Counted from the stretch's first letter, positions 15,410 through 24,516 are shown. The stretch is 64,000 nucleotides of DNA from Lachnospiraceae bacterium (GCA_017552715.1 JAFZOW010000121.1:1-64000); one strand, 5' to 3'. The notes: a model not told the origin generated them from the letters alone. Program-made: numbers and translations.

Positions 15410-16423
15410 ATGACTACACTCGATCTTTTGAACAAACTGAATACCGTTGCCGTTTCAAACCTGCAGGCTCTGGCCGGTTTTGAATGGAATAATGTATACG
15501 AATGCCTGATGGCCGAATTCAACTGTTTACGAGAATACTATCCGGACAACAGATACGAAGAACTCTCCGGGTTGGTCAGCAGCATCTGCCTGGATGCAGC
15601 CGCTGCCGTAAGTCGTTCCGACCGGAATGCTCTGCTATGTGCTCTTTCCGAATTGAAAGGGATGATCAGCGCTCTTCCTCCGGATGCGGAGCAAAACCCC
15701 ACCCTTCTGGATGCTGCTTTCGAACACGCTGCATTGACGCATTACAGAAATGATACCGGCATAGTCATAGGTGATTCGCACGTAAACTTCTTCAGCGGCA
15801 ATGAAACCCTGAACTACCATTCTATAGGTCACGGGATCAGCCTTTGCCCCTGTATTAATGATCTAAACCTTACCGTACTTTATCTCGGCCCCTGTCTGGC
15901 CTATACCTGCCTGAAACCCGGCTCAAAAGCCGGTTTCTCTGTCAAACTCGACTACCTGAAACACTGTTTTTTCCGACCTCACGCCCGGATCATACTCTCT
16001 CTGGGTGAGATCGATCTGCGCCTGCATGTTCTTAAGCAGGCTGAGCAGCAAAATTGCTCCGTTGACGAGATCATCGACGGTATATTGAATAATTACCGTC
16101 AGCTTATCCTGTCCCTTGGCTCGGAAGGATATGAGGTCTGCTGTTGGGGTCCCATAGCCTCACAGAAAGACTCTTTCCCCGTGGACCCTGCCTTCCCCAG
16201 ATATGGCAGTGAACAGGCCCGCAACCGGGCAACAGCCGTCTTTAATCAAAAGCTGAGATCCGTCTGCGATGAGACCGGCTCAGCTTTCCTCAGCATCTTT
16301 GAAAAGCTGGCTGATGCCGAAATGATGACCAAAGCCGAATACCTCTCCGAGGACCATTTCCACTTAAGCCAGCGTGCCATGCCCCTGGCCCTGCCTCTTC
16401 TCAAAAAAGCCGGGATCAGATAG
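15410..16423 (+). CDS. SGNH-like hydrolase, cytosolic, orphan
   Basis: This 337-residue protein has the ordered blocks of an SGNH/GDSL hydrolase in its second half. They are VIGDSHVNFFSG (about residues 119-130, Ser nucleophile in GDSH), a block III-like ILSLGEIDLR (about 197-206) and a C-terminal catalytic Asp-His pair in SEDHFHLSQ (about 315-323). The first 110 residues are helical and not recognised. There is no signal peptide. Such enzymes often add or remove acetyl groups on sugars, which would suit the glycan-rich surroundings, but this is inference. The ribosome site AGAGGT is modest. It is one of only two plus-strand genes here. Confidence 0.7.
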   Translation: MTTLDLLNKLNTVAVSNLQALAGFEWNNVYECLMAEFNCLREYYPDNRYEELSGLVSSICLDAAAAVSRSDRNALLCALSELKGMISALPPDAEQNPTLLDAAFEHAALTHYRNDTGIVIGDSHVNFFSGNETLNYHSIGHGISLCPCINDLNLTVLYLGPCLAYTCLKPGSKAGFSVKLDYLKHCFFRPHARIILSLGEIDLRLHVLKQAEQQNCSVDEIIDGILNNYRQLILSLGSEGYEVCCWGPIASQKDSFPVDPAFPRYGSEQARNRATAVFNQKLRSVCDETGSAFLSIFEKLADAEMMTKAEYLSEDHFHLSQRAMPLALPLLKKAGIR

Positions 16424-16513
16424 CCTCCTTAAAGTCGTACTCTGTACTCGATCAACTCCAGACAGCCCATAGCATTCACAAAACACCCCGGCAACCTGCC
16501 TGATGTCACATAC

Positions 16514-17497
16514 TCATTCCAGCAACATCCTGATCTCTTCCGGGATCACATCCACAATCCGTTTCCTATTTCTATCTTCAAGATAATAATCTGGAAGCTT
16601 TGTTTTCGAATAACGCATATATCTTTCTTTTTGAGACTTTTCGATCAGCAAAGCGGTAAAGAAACGTTCCCAGCTGATATACTCCTGACTGTCTATATAA
16701 TTTTCCGGTTCCGCTAAAACTCTGTCAATTTCATTGTCCTCGAGCACCCCGGACTTCAAAACCATCCACTCAAATGATTCCGGGAAGTACAGGCCAACCT
16801 TTCCGTTCTTTTTTGCATACTTTACCACGGTCTCTGCGTATGCCCCAAATGCAGCTCCATCCGCTACCACCAGCACTCTTTCGTCGGATGGTATCTCCAG
16901 CATTTTCGGAAATATACCGGCATTTCCCTCTGCACTTACGGTCTTACAGGCATCCGATACTTTTGTGAAAAACTCATAACCCGACTCTTTATCCTCGACC
17001 AGTATCATCAGTCTGGCCTTAGGCTCAATCAAATTACACTTATCCTCATAGATCGGATAAAACTCGTGATACACCTGTTCAGGAAAGTGATATTTCCCTG
17101 TTGTTCGGATCCCATATATCTCATTGATACTGTATGGCAGATTCTTTAACGGTTTTCTGGTGATAAAAACAAAATAATTATCTGCTTTTCCTGCATATTC
17201 AGCGAACTCTTTTGTATATATAAACCTGTAATCCTCATCAAAAAATACGATCTTTCCGCTCAGTCCTTTTAATTCGTATTCCCAGTTATCTTCACCTGCT
17301 ACATAAACAGCACAGGATACATCCGATTGCATTCGGATCCCGCCGGCACCTCTTCTGCGTAAATGCTCATTCAAAAGATCTATAAGCGTAGTTTTCCCGC
17401 TTGCGCTCTCTCCCTGTATTACGGTTATATTTCTTTTTATATCAAATTCGTATTTCAGGTTTTCGGATTCGATTACGATATGATGGTTTCCCCTCAT
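16514..17497 (-). CDS. P-loop NTPase with possible TOPRIM-like C-terminal domain
   Basis: The 327 residues start with an ABC/SMC-like N-terminal strand pair and a clear Walker A, GESASGKTT (29-37). KIVFFDED (82-89) could be Walker B, and YFVFITRK (108-115) a sensor strand. From about residue 160, LMILVEDKESGYEFF and VLVVADGAAFG (208-218) recall the Glu and Asp-Gly blocks of a TOPRIM or OLD-type nuclease, though the second aspartate of the DxD pair is absent. It starts 13 bases after the DUF4869-like gene and is surely cotranscribed with it. I infer an accessory, perhaps defensive, two-component ATPase. Confidence 0.65.
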   Translation of the reverse strand: MRGNHHIVIESENLKYEFDIKRNITVIQGESASGKTTLIDLLNEHLRRRGAGGIRMQSDVSCAVYVAGEDNWEYELKGLSGKIVFFDEDYRFIYTKEFAEYAGKADNYFVFITRKPLKNLPYSINEIYGIRTTGKYHFPEQVYHEFYPIYEDKCNLIEPKARLMILVEDKESGYEFFTKVSDACKTVSAEGNAGIFPKMLEIPSDERVLVVADGAAFGAYAETVVKYAKKNGKVGLYFPESFEWMVLKSGVLEDNEIDRVLAEPENYIDSQEYISWERFFTALLIEKSQKERYMRYSKTKLPDYYLEDRNRKRIVDVIPEEIRMLLE

Positions 17498-17510
17498 GGT
17501 CGGTCCCTGT

Positions 17511-17948
17511 TCAGATATACTTTGCCGCTGTTAGGAATAAATCCTCAGCATTGTTTAACACGTGTCCTTCATTGGTAACAAATATTTCAAAGGGTGCATA
17601 TTCATCAAACATCATCATATATTCAAGATTGACCGTGACATCCTTTTTCTTTCCGATCTCAAGCAGCCATTTGGCGCAATTCTGACCGCAGCTTGTAGCA
17701 TCAAAAACAAGCTCCGGCTTTTCATATATCATGATCAGCGTTTTTACCCCGCCGGATAATCTTTCGGGAGGTATAGGCCCCAAAACCGGGCTGTCGATCA
17801 CCAGGCCATCTATATATGTCGAATCATCAACAGCCTTTACCATCTCTTGTACAAAAGGATCCTTGAACCATTCCGGTTTATAGTTATACTTAAACCATGA
17901 AGGCCCATATTCAACATTCTCTGCTTCCCCAAAATGTATTCTTAACAT
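17511..17948 (-). CDS. DUF4869-like protein with ABC-signature-like motif
   Basis: The 145 residues match my memory of the DUF4869 family of Clostridia (MLRIHFGE..., SPVLGPIPPERLSGG). Residues 63-70 read RLSGGVKT, as in the ABC-ATPase signature. PELVFDATS (78-86) sits where Walker B and the D-loop would follow, and a helix CGQNCAKWLLEIGKKKDVTV comes next. The catalytic glutamate after the Walker B aspartate is missing, and there is no Walker A. Its partner downstream has the Walker A, so the pair could be a split nucleotide-binding unit. The similarity could also be fortuitous. No function is known to me. Confidence 0.65.
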   Translation of the reverse strand: MLRIHFGEAENVEYGPSWFKYNYKPEWFKDPFVQEMVKAVDDSTYIDGLVIDSPVLGPIPPERLSGGVKTLIMIYEKPELVFDATSCGQNCAKWLLEIGKKKDVTVNLEYMMMFDEYAPFEIFVTNEGHVLNNAEDLFLTAAKYI

Positions 17949-18286
17949 GTTTTAATCCATTCTACCAAAATAGCTTTTATTTGTTGTCGTGCATCAATTC
18001 TCCGGATCCCTTCGATCTGAAAGACCTTACTCCAGCTCTTTGAAGATTTAGCATATGCAAAGCAAAAAACGCAAATCTCATCATAACCATCGTCTTTATG
18101 AAAATCTTTTCATAACTTTCGTATAAGATGGCACTTCATCTCCCTGTTATCCGTACCGGATCAATCCACCTTCACCACCCGGTCCGCATACAGCTGTATC
18201 GGCACTCTGGAAAATTTCGGATCTTTACCTGTCGATGGGATAGAACACGTTTATTTACACATGAGCCGCTACATGCTCTCCCGTAT
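17944..18286 (-). pseudogene. Possible decayed gene remnants upstream of the DUF4869 cassette
   Basis: There is no intact gene between the FkbM gene and the DUF4869-like gene. On the minus strand a stop-free stretch of about 55 codons from 18111 to 17944 ends in ILVEWIKTC and overlaps the DUF4869 start by four bases. That is the way a coupled upstream gene would end, but it has no start codon. A second fragment in the same frame at about 18245-18163 (GKDPKFSRVPIQLYADRVVK) looks protein-like too. Both may be leftovers of a deleted gene. A perfect palindrome, TTATGAAAA and TTTTCATAA around two bases, is at 18096-18115. Confidence 0.3.
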
Positions 18287-19387
18287 TCAGCTCTTCTTTC
18301 TTCCGAAGATAACTCCCCTTCGCAGCTGCGCCTTTAAGAGCCCTGTATTGCACCAGTCCGGGCACATGTATCCCCTTGAATGTGCCGTCTCCATCCCCAT
18401 CCGGCCCAAAAGCTCCGGGATCTCCTTCTCGTCCTCCTCACAATGATAGGCACAGATCGCACACCGAAGGTCATCGGAGCGCTCAAGGAGGGCTTTTGCA
18501 CCGTTCAGAGCTTCCTTCTCATATCCCTCGATATCCATCTTGATATAATTCACCTTCACTCCGGCCAGCACTTCGTCCAGCGTGATGTTCTGTCCTCCAT
18601 CGGCCACACCTCCCACATAGCCAAAGTGCAGCTCCACCTTATCCGCATACGGCGCAAAGGTTTTTTCCATAGCCCGGAACCAGTCCGGATCGGCATCAAA
18701 TACATAAGCCTTAGTAATGATATCAATATTGTACAGCGTAAAGAAGCCTTCCGCGCCGCCCACATCGACCAGCACATCCCCCTTCTTCACATTGTAGCCG
18801 TCCATCCGATAACAATGGGGCGAGCGTTCATCCTGCTCCGCAAGTATAACGTTATAGTAATCCGCTATCTCCCGTTCATTCATCTTCGCCGGGAAATACA
18901 TACGCTTCCCTTTATGTATCACATAGGACATGCCACAGTCCTCATCAAGGCTGACAACGCATCCCAGACTCAGATAGTCCTCTACAAAATCGTATGGCAG
19001 AAGGCGGACCTGTTTTCTTCTTTCTACAAAATCAATGATCTCTTCTATCTCCGGATCAGGCAGTTTATCTGCATGAACCATAGTCCAGTATTCCCGTCCA
19101 ACCAAGCTCAGCACAGCATCCGAGATCGTGTTCAGGCACTGCTCCAGCCCAAGAAGAAAGAGGAGCATCTTCTGGCTGTCCGTTTCGCCTTTATTGACCA
19201 TCCCGCACAGATCACGATAGATTCCCATGACACTATCAAACTGCGGATCCAGAAATGTCAGCTTATTCGTCTCCAACTCCAGTTCAACACAGCTCTTCAG
19301 ATCCTCCACAGGAACTTCCCCGGGCGGAAGCGCCCCGGAAATCACGGCTTGTCTGAGTTTTTTAATGATCGCCATCGAGTGATTCAC
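18287..19387 (-). CDS. FkbM family methyltransferase
   Basis: This is a 366-residue S-adenosylmethionine-dependent O-methyltransferase. DVLVDVGGAEGFFTLYNID (about residues 205-223) is the SAM-binding motif I, and KVNYIKMDIEGYEKEAL is the FkbM signature. The first 200 residues are an extra helical domain, and YFPAKMNEREIADYYN lies just before the catalytic part. The GTG start has an exact GGAGGAAAG site. It is the last gene of the nonulosonate operon and probably methylates a sugar of the surface or flagellar glycan. Confidence 0.85.
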   Translation of the reverse strand: MNHSMAIIKKLRQAVISGALPPGEVPVEDLKSCVELELETNKLTFLDPQFDSVMGIYRDLCGMVNKGETDSQKMLLFLLGLEQCLNTISDAVLSLVGREYWTMVHADKLPDPEIEEIIDFVERRKQVRLLPYDFVEDYLSLGCVVSLDEDCGMSYVIHKGKRMYFPAKMNEREIADYYNVILAEQDERSPHCYRMDGYNVKKGDVLVDVGGAEGFFTLYNIDIITKAYVFDADPDWFRAMEKTFAPYADKVELHFGYVGGVADGGQNITLDEVLAGVKVNYIKMDIEGYEKEALNGAKALLERSDDLRCAICAYHCEEDEKEIPELLGRMGMETAHSRGYMCPDWCNTGLLKAQLRRGVIFGRKKS

Positions 19388-19419
19388 TGCTTTCCTCCGA
19401 GAAGATATAATCTTTCACA

Positions 19420-21636
19420 TTATATAATACATATCTTCCGATACAGTTCGAAAATATCTTCTTTGTTCAGACGGACCGGGTGATTGGCCAGGCGTGTTAC
19501 ATTTACAGTAGAAGCAAGCAGTTCCAATTCTTTTATGTCCCCAAGCTTCGGCCGTTCCATTCGAAGCTGCTTAAGCATGTCAGCAAAATCCTCTACCCCG
19601 ATCCTGCTTTCCAGTTCATCCAGCACTCCGGCAAGATATTCTTCCCCCCGCGGATCCAATACATCCTTAATATGTTCACGCATATGCTTCCAGACAGCAG
19701 CCGTACACAGCGCCGCCGCATGTCCGTGAGCCAGACCGTAGTTTGTTGTCAGCTTATAGCTCATTGCATGTCCGGCTGTCGTCTGCGTGATGTTGATCGC
19801 TTTCCCCGCCAGATTTGCCGCATAAAGCATATTACGGTTTCCACCCTCTTCATTGTCGAGATAAGCTTCCCTGTTTTCATAGATCAAACGTAGCGCCTCC
19901 CGGGCATATTCACGGCTTTCCTCATTTGAGTGAACTGACCACATCGACTCGACCGCATGGCAAAGAGCATCCAGCATCGTAGATTTTCTTTGATAGTCCG
20001 GGATGGTTCGTAAGAGTTCCGGTGCAGTTAATACTGCCGCAGGAATACAGCTTGTATGGGTTATGGATTGTTTTTCTCCGTTTTTATAGATCACCGCATA
20101 ACGAGTCGCCTCGCTGCCGCTCCCTGCCGTTGTAGGCACCGCAAGAAACGGGATCGTGTTGGGTACGATCTCCTTTTTCAACAGATCGGTATCGGGATCC
20201 GCATCCGCATACAGCTTGATGCACTTGGCAACATCCATCGCGCTCCCGCCGCCTACCGCAACGATCATATCACAACCTTCGTTCTGATATACTCTTATCC
20301 CCTCGACCACAGAAGTAAAGTCCGGATTGGGTTTGAAGGAACTGAAAACGACCTCATCGATCCCAAGTCTTTCCCGAACCTCATCAAAGATCGATTCCAG
20401 TTTAAACCCCCGCACGTTTTCTCCGCATACCAAAAGTATCTTTGAAGGAGAACAACCTTTTAAATATTCCTCCAATTCCGGCTGTCCCTCCATGCTGTGC
20501 AATAAGTGCTGACTGTGGACCGGTCCCTGTTCGATCCGTTTATATCTGGCGGCAGACGCATGCGGATATTCGATCAGCTCTCCGTCCCACCCCTTTAACA
20601 GTTCAATAACTTCATTACGCACATCTTTTTGAACACCTTCTCTCCAGTCATCGCCATGTACAACGTAATCCGGTCGATATTTTTCCAGATTCTCCCTGTA
20701 ACTGAGGCTGTTCTGCTCCACAACACGGTATACTCCCGCGAACGCACCAAACATTGCCTTTCTCTCTTCGATCGGAAGCCAGGGAATCTGTTTATATCCG
20801 GCAATGACCTCATCCGTGAGCAATCCGATGATCAGACGCCCCAGCCTCGCGGCACGGCGGATCATCCGGATGTGTCCGCTGTGAAGGACATCCACAGAAA
20901 ATGCCATATATACGATCTTTTGCTCTACCTGCCTTAAACGCTCCGAAACATTTTCCAGATCCGCAGGATCATCGATCTCGTTACATAGCATCTCCGCAAC
21001 ATCCAGCGGACGGATATTACATTTCCCGGCTATCTCATTCAAAGCATTCTCCGCATAGCAGTGTACTTCTCCCCTTTCACAGAAATTGCAGATATTCTCA
21101 AGCCACGCTGCCCAATCCTCACTACTCAGATGATATAACGGCTGCGCCGCCATCACATGATCAAAAAACTCGATCCCGACAGAGATTATCTTCCCATCTT
21201 TGATGACAGCTTTAAAATCTTTCTGCGGGATCTCTGCCGTGGAACTAACGGCCATGCAGCTCCCTTCATGCCCCAGAACACGATCCAGTACTCTGTTTTC
21301 AAAAACAAGATCCCCGTGCATCAGGAGGATATCCGTCCCCGTCAGGTATTCCCTTGCCTGATAAATCGAAAAAATATAGTTTGTCTCCCGGTATCGCTCA
21401 TTTTTGACAAAGCGGATCTCCAGCGGGAGATCCAACCCTCTGCAGTATTCCTCCAGGACACCGTCAAACAGTCCCGTTGTGATCACAACCTCATGTATCC
21501 CAAAATCCACCAGCTGTCGCAGTTGCCGGCTGATAATGGTCTCCGTACTGGAGATATCCGTCATACATTTCGGATGCTCGGCCGTAAGGCCTCCCATACG
21601 GGTTCCGAGACCGGAGTTTAAGATCAGTGCTTTCAT
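19420..21636 (-). CDS. Three-domain LicC/PntC-like + cytidylyltransferase + phosphonoacetaldehyde-reductase-like fusion
   Basis: This 738-residue fusion starts at the ATG with an AAGGAG site (21636). Residues 1-235 are a LicC/PntC-like nucleotidyltransferase (MKALILNSGLGTRMGG; MHGDLVFE). Residues about 242-370 are a second cytidylyltransferase with HSGH (252-255) and VVHGDDWREGVQ, very like the domain often fused to phosphoenolpyruvate mutase. Residues about 395-738 are an iron-type alcohol dehydrogenase with GGGSAMD, metal-binding HAMSYKL and GLAHGHAAAL, closest in pattern to phosphonoacetaldehyde reductases such as PhpC. The likely job is reducing phosphonoacetaldehyde and making a CMP-activated phosphono- or phospho-alcohol. 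No PEP mutase or phosphonopyruvate decarboxylase lies in the window. LicD proteins nearby could use the product as donor. Confidence 0.8.
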   Translation of the reverse strand: MKALILNSGLGTRMGGLTAEHPKCMTDISSTETIISRQLRQLVDFGIHEVVITTGLFDGVLEEYCRGLDLPLEIRFVKNERYRETNYIFSIYQAREYLTGTDILLMHGDLVFENRVLDRVLGHEGSCMAVSSTAEIPQKDFKAVIKDGKIISVGIEFFDHVMAAQPLYHLSSEDWAAWLENICNFCERGEVHCYAENALNEIAGKCNIRPLDVAEMLCNEIDDPADLENVSERLRQVEQKIVYMAFSVDVLHSGHIRMIRRAARLGRLIIGLLTDEVIAGYKQIPWLPIEERKAMFGAFAGVYRVVEQNSLSYRENLEKYRPDYVVHGDDWREGVQKDVRNEVIELLKGWDGELIEYPHASAARYKRIEQGPVHSQHLLHSMEGQPELEEYLKGCSPSKILLVCGENVRGFKLESIFDEVRERLGIDEVVFSSFKPNPDFTSVVEGIRVYQNEGCDMIVAVGGGSAMDVAKCIKLYADADPDTDLLKKEIVPNTIPFLAVPTTAGSGSEATRYAVIYKNGEKQSITHTSCIPAAVLTAPELLRTIPDYQRKSTMLDALCHAVESMWSVHSNEESREYAREALRLIYENREAYLDNEEGGNRNMLYAANLAGKAINITQTTAGHAMSYKLTTNYGLAHGHAAALCTAAVWKHMREHIKDVLDPRGEEYLAGVLDELESRIGVEDFADMLKQLRMERPKLGDIKELELLASTVNVTRLANHPVRLNKEDIFELYRKICII

Positions 21637-21744
21637 ATTTCTCCTTGTAATAATATCTGCGATGACCACGCGCATCGTACTGCTTTTAATCAGTCTATTT
21701 GTTGAGGTAATCCTAATAGCTTATATCAGAAACACTTTTCACGC

Positions 21745-23004
21745 TTATCCGAAACACCGCTTTATCACATCGATAACCTTATCCTGTTCTGCATCGCTCA
21801 TTCCGATATCAGAGGGAAGGCATAGACCGCGTTGGAAGATATCCGTATCATTCTCATTTCCAGTCTCAGATGAAATGAATTTATTTGAGTGGTATATAGG
21901 CTGAAGATGCATGGGTTTCCAGATCGGACGGCTTTCAACGTGAAATGCCTTAAGCACAGTCATCATCTCGTCCGGACAGCTTTTCCCGCCAGAAGATTCC
22001 CAGCGGCTATCTGTGTCTGTCCGTTCCTGCGGGCACATGCCGTCCGGATCTATCTGTATACAGCTTAACCAGAAATTCGGTTCACAATTTTCTGCGTCAT
22101 ACGGATTCATCCGAACAGGAAGCCCTTGAAAAGCTTTTTTATATCGGGTGTATATCTCCTTCTTCCTGGATATATGCTCTTCGATATGCTCCCACTGTCC
22201 ACGTATAATACCGGCAACAATATTGCTCATGCGGTAGTTATAGCCGATCTCGGTATGCTGATACCAGGCTGCAGTATCTCTGGCCTGAGTACTCCATTTG
22301 CGTACCCGGTCCGCTGCTTCGCAGTTATTTGTCAGAAACATACCTCCGGTGCTTCCTGTAATGATCTTGTTTCCGTTAAAAGACACCGCGGTGTAGTCAC
22401 CAAAACTTCCGGTCTGCCTTCCTTTATAGAGAGCGCCGAGAGATTCAGCAGCATCTTCTACCAGAAGGGCGCCATGAGCATTGCAAATACTGCGTATCTC
22501 ATCCAGTTTTGCCGGGATCCCGTAGAGGTGCACCAGCACAACAAGCTTTACATCCGGATAAACGGAAAAAGCTTTTTCCAATGCAGCAGGATCCATGTTC
22601 CAGGTTTCATATTCGCTATCTATAAAAACCGGTTCGCCACCTTCATAGACAATGGGGTTTACGGTGGCGGCAAAGGTCATATCCGAACAGAACACTTTAT
22701 GCCCCCTCAACGAGCCATCCCCCAGATCAGAATGGTAGATATTATCTGCAGCCAGACGGATCGCAAGGTGTAATGCCGCTGTGCCGGAACTTAATGCCAC
22801 ACCATAATGTAATCCAACGTATTCAGCGGTCATATGCTCAACTTCATTGATATTTTCTCCAACAGTCGTCACCCAATCGGTTTCGTAAGCATCCTGAACA
22901 TATCGGATCTCATCACCGTGCATATGAGGGATAGCAAGCGGGATCCGTTCCGTGAACTGTTTCAGATCGCTGAATCGTTTGTCTTTTGTGATATCTTTAT
23001 CCAT
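21745..23004 (-). CDS. legC: Sugar aminotransferase, LegC-like (DegT/DnrJ/EryC1/StrS)
   Basis: This 419-residue PLP enzyme should aminate a 4-keto-6-deoxy sugar nucleotide in legionaminic-type acid synthesis. The SSGTAALHLAIRLA block, VEDAAESLGALYKGRQTG and the PLP lysine in SFNGNKIITGSTGG (about residues 201-214) are family hallmarks. It begins seven bases after the dehydratase gene, its partner in the pathway. The LegC assignment rests mainly on context; a PglE- or PseC-like role is the alternative. Confidence 0.85.
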   Translation of the reverse strand: MDKDITKDKRFSDLKQFTERIPLAIPHMHGDEIRYVQDAYETDWVTTVGENINEVEHMTAEYVGLHYGVALSSGTAALHLAIRLAADNIYHSDLGDGSLRGHKVFCSDMTFAATVNPIVYEGGEPVFIDSEYETWNMDPAALEKAFSVYPDVKLVVLVHLYGIPAKLDEIRSICNAHGALLVEDAAESLGALYKGRQTGSFGDYTAVSFNGNKIITGSTGGMFLTNNCEAADRVRKWSTQARDTAAWYQHTEIGYNYRMSNIVAGIIRGQWEHIEEHISRKKEIYTRYKKAFQGLPVRMNPYDAENCEPNFWLSCIQIDPDGMCPQERTDTDSRWESSGGKSCPDEMMTVLKAFHVESRPIWKPMHLQPIYHSNKFISSETGNENDTDIFQRGLCLPSDIGMSDAEQDKVIDVIKRCFG

Positions 23005-23010
23005 AGCTGT

Positions 23011-24231
23011 TTACATCCTGTTATCCAGAAATTTACCGGTCTCTTTATGACTGAACTCAGGCAGCATTTCCCTGAAGAGTGAGACCAACTCGTCACGACT
23101 CCAACAGCCGCGCCGGCAAAGCATGTTTATCTGTTTTGTGAAGTATTCCAGCTTATCATTGTCATAATCTGCTTCTTTTTTTATGATGCCGACGGAAGAA
23201 AACCGATCCATATCCAGTATCTCACCTGCCATGAAGAATTCCTCATAGTCCTTTTCGCCGGTGGTATCGCTCGTAAAGAAATATACCGGATATCTGTGTT
23301 CCGCCTTCAGTTCAGCTACACATTCTCGGGCTTCCTGTTCTGTAGAACAACGGTACGGTTCGTATCCGAGATTCCTCAGATATTTTTCGGCAATTTCGGA
23401 AAAGGTGATCAGATTCAGTTTTTCATCCAGTTTCGGGAAATAGATATCACGATTTTCACCGGTCAGACATGACAACAGGCATAACTCCCCTGCTTCTTTC
23501 GGGGTAACAAAATAGCGCCGCACATCCTCAGGTGCTGCAAGAGGCTGCCCCTTTTCCATGCGTCGGTTAAAACCGTAGAGGAGGCTGCCATCAGAAAAAG
23601 CCACATTGGCAAAGCGGGCAGTAGATACAGGAAGTTCCAGACTGCGACGGTTAAGAAAAAGTTCCATGATACGTTTGGATGCGCCCATCATATTAACCGG
23701 GTTTGCAGCCTTGTCCGTGGATACACAAAAGTATTTCTTTGCACCGCTTTTTTTTGCCAGGATCATGGTGGAATCGGTATTAAAGATATTGGTCTGTATC
23801 ATGCGCATCAAGGTGAAAGGATCTTTTTCGGAACGCACATGTTTAAGAGCCGAGGTATTAAATACATAATCATAGCCACCTATGCGGCGTTTCTGTTCCT
23901 GCATAAAAGACTCAAAAATGTCACTTCCGCAATCAATGGCAAAGGTGGCAAATTCTCCGCTTCCATAACCCGAAGAAGAGCGTATATCACGCACCAGCTC
24001 AACCATATTGTTTTCGCTGATATCTACCACATGAAGGACTTTGGGGTCACGGATGAAGAGTTCTCTGCATATGGCAGATCCGATCGTCCCGGCCCCTCCT
24101 ATAACGAGGAAACGGCTTTCCTTTATAATCTTTGACAGATAATCCTCGTTATTCCTGATATCATCCCCAAAAAGCGGCTGCGACCGTCCGATCAGGGAGA
24201 GTATGTTGTCTTTTTCGGCTGTATTAATCAT
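23011..24231 (-). CDS. legB: Nucleotide-sugar 4,6-dehydratase, LegB-like (FlaA1/CapD short form)
   Basis: This 406-residue SDR enzyme is of the polysaccharide biosynthesis protein family without the membrane domain. FLVIGGAGTIGSAICREL (about residues 41-58) binds NAD. STDKAANPVNMMGASKR (about 168-184) has methionine where classical SDRs have tyrosine, as in FlaA1 and PglF. It would convert UDP- or GDP-GlcNAc to the 4-keto-6-deoxy intermediate. The guanylyltransferase at 25535-26581 favours the GDP route. It is directly upstream of the aminotransferase. Confidence 0.85.
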   Translation of the reverse strand: MINTAEKDNILSLIGRSQPLFGDDIRNNEDYLSKIIKESRFLVIGGAGTIGSAICRELFIRDPKVLHVVDISENNMVELVRDIRSSSGYGSGEFATFAIDCGSDIFESFMQEQKRRIGGYDYVFNTSALKHVRSEKDPFTLMRMIQTNIFNTDSTMILAKKSGAKKYFCVSTDKAANPVNMMGASKRIMELFLNRRSLELPVSTARFANVAFSDGSLLYGFNRRMEKGQPLAAPEDVRRYFVTPKEAGELCLLSCLTGENRDIYFPKLDEKLNLITFSEIAEKYLRNLGYEPYRCSTEQEARECVAELKAEHRYPVYFFTSDTTGEKDYEEFFMAGEILDMDRFSSVGIIKKEADYDNDKLEYFTKQINMLCRRGCWSRDELVSLFREMLPEFSHKETGKFLDNRM

Positions 24232-24305
24232 AATAATATATTATATCTTATTACGGAAAAAAATGCCAATGACCGTGGATCTTCAGTATCATGCTTTTGA
24301 AAGTA

Positions 24306-24503
24306 TCACCTGAAAAAACAACACGCCTCAATTTTGTGGAGAATTATAGTTATAATATACTCACACTCTCTTTCCATTTTATTATCCGTAAGATTATTGA
24401 AAATATCTATATTTTCATCTGTACCATATAGATTATCGTAAATATCCTCCTTCTCGTACCGCGCCAAGAAGAGTTCCCTAATCAACAATATACTGTTATC
24501 CAT
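24306..24503 (-). CDS. Small hypothetical ORF (65 aa)
   Basis: This short open frame (MDNSILLIRELFLARYEKED...) lies between the LicD gene and legB. The ATG is 13 bases after the LicD stop, but no convincing ribosome site precedes it. The sequence is AT-rich and I recognise no domain. It may be spurious. Confidence 0.25.
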   Translation of the reverse strand: MDNSILLIRELFLARYEKEDIYDNLYGTDENIDIFNNLTDNKMERECEYIITIILHKIEACCFFR

Positions 24504-24516
24504 GATACTTAATTTA

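Noticed and set aside
15322..15483. 53-codon plus-strand frame (MKFRLTGKISHVML...) overlapping the SGNH-like start
   Set aside because: It begins before the candidate promoter -35 box, runs out of frame into the SGNH-like gene and has no ribosome site.
21637..21675. N-terminal extension of the triple-fusion protein from an upstream start
   Set aside because: The ATG at 21636 has an exact AAGGAG site and begins right at the conserved nucleotidyltransferase strand.
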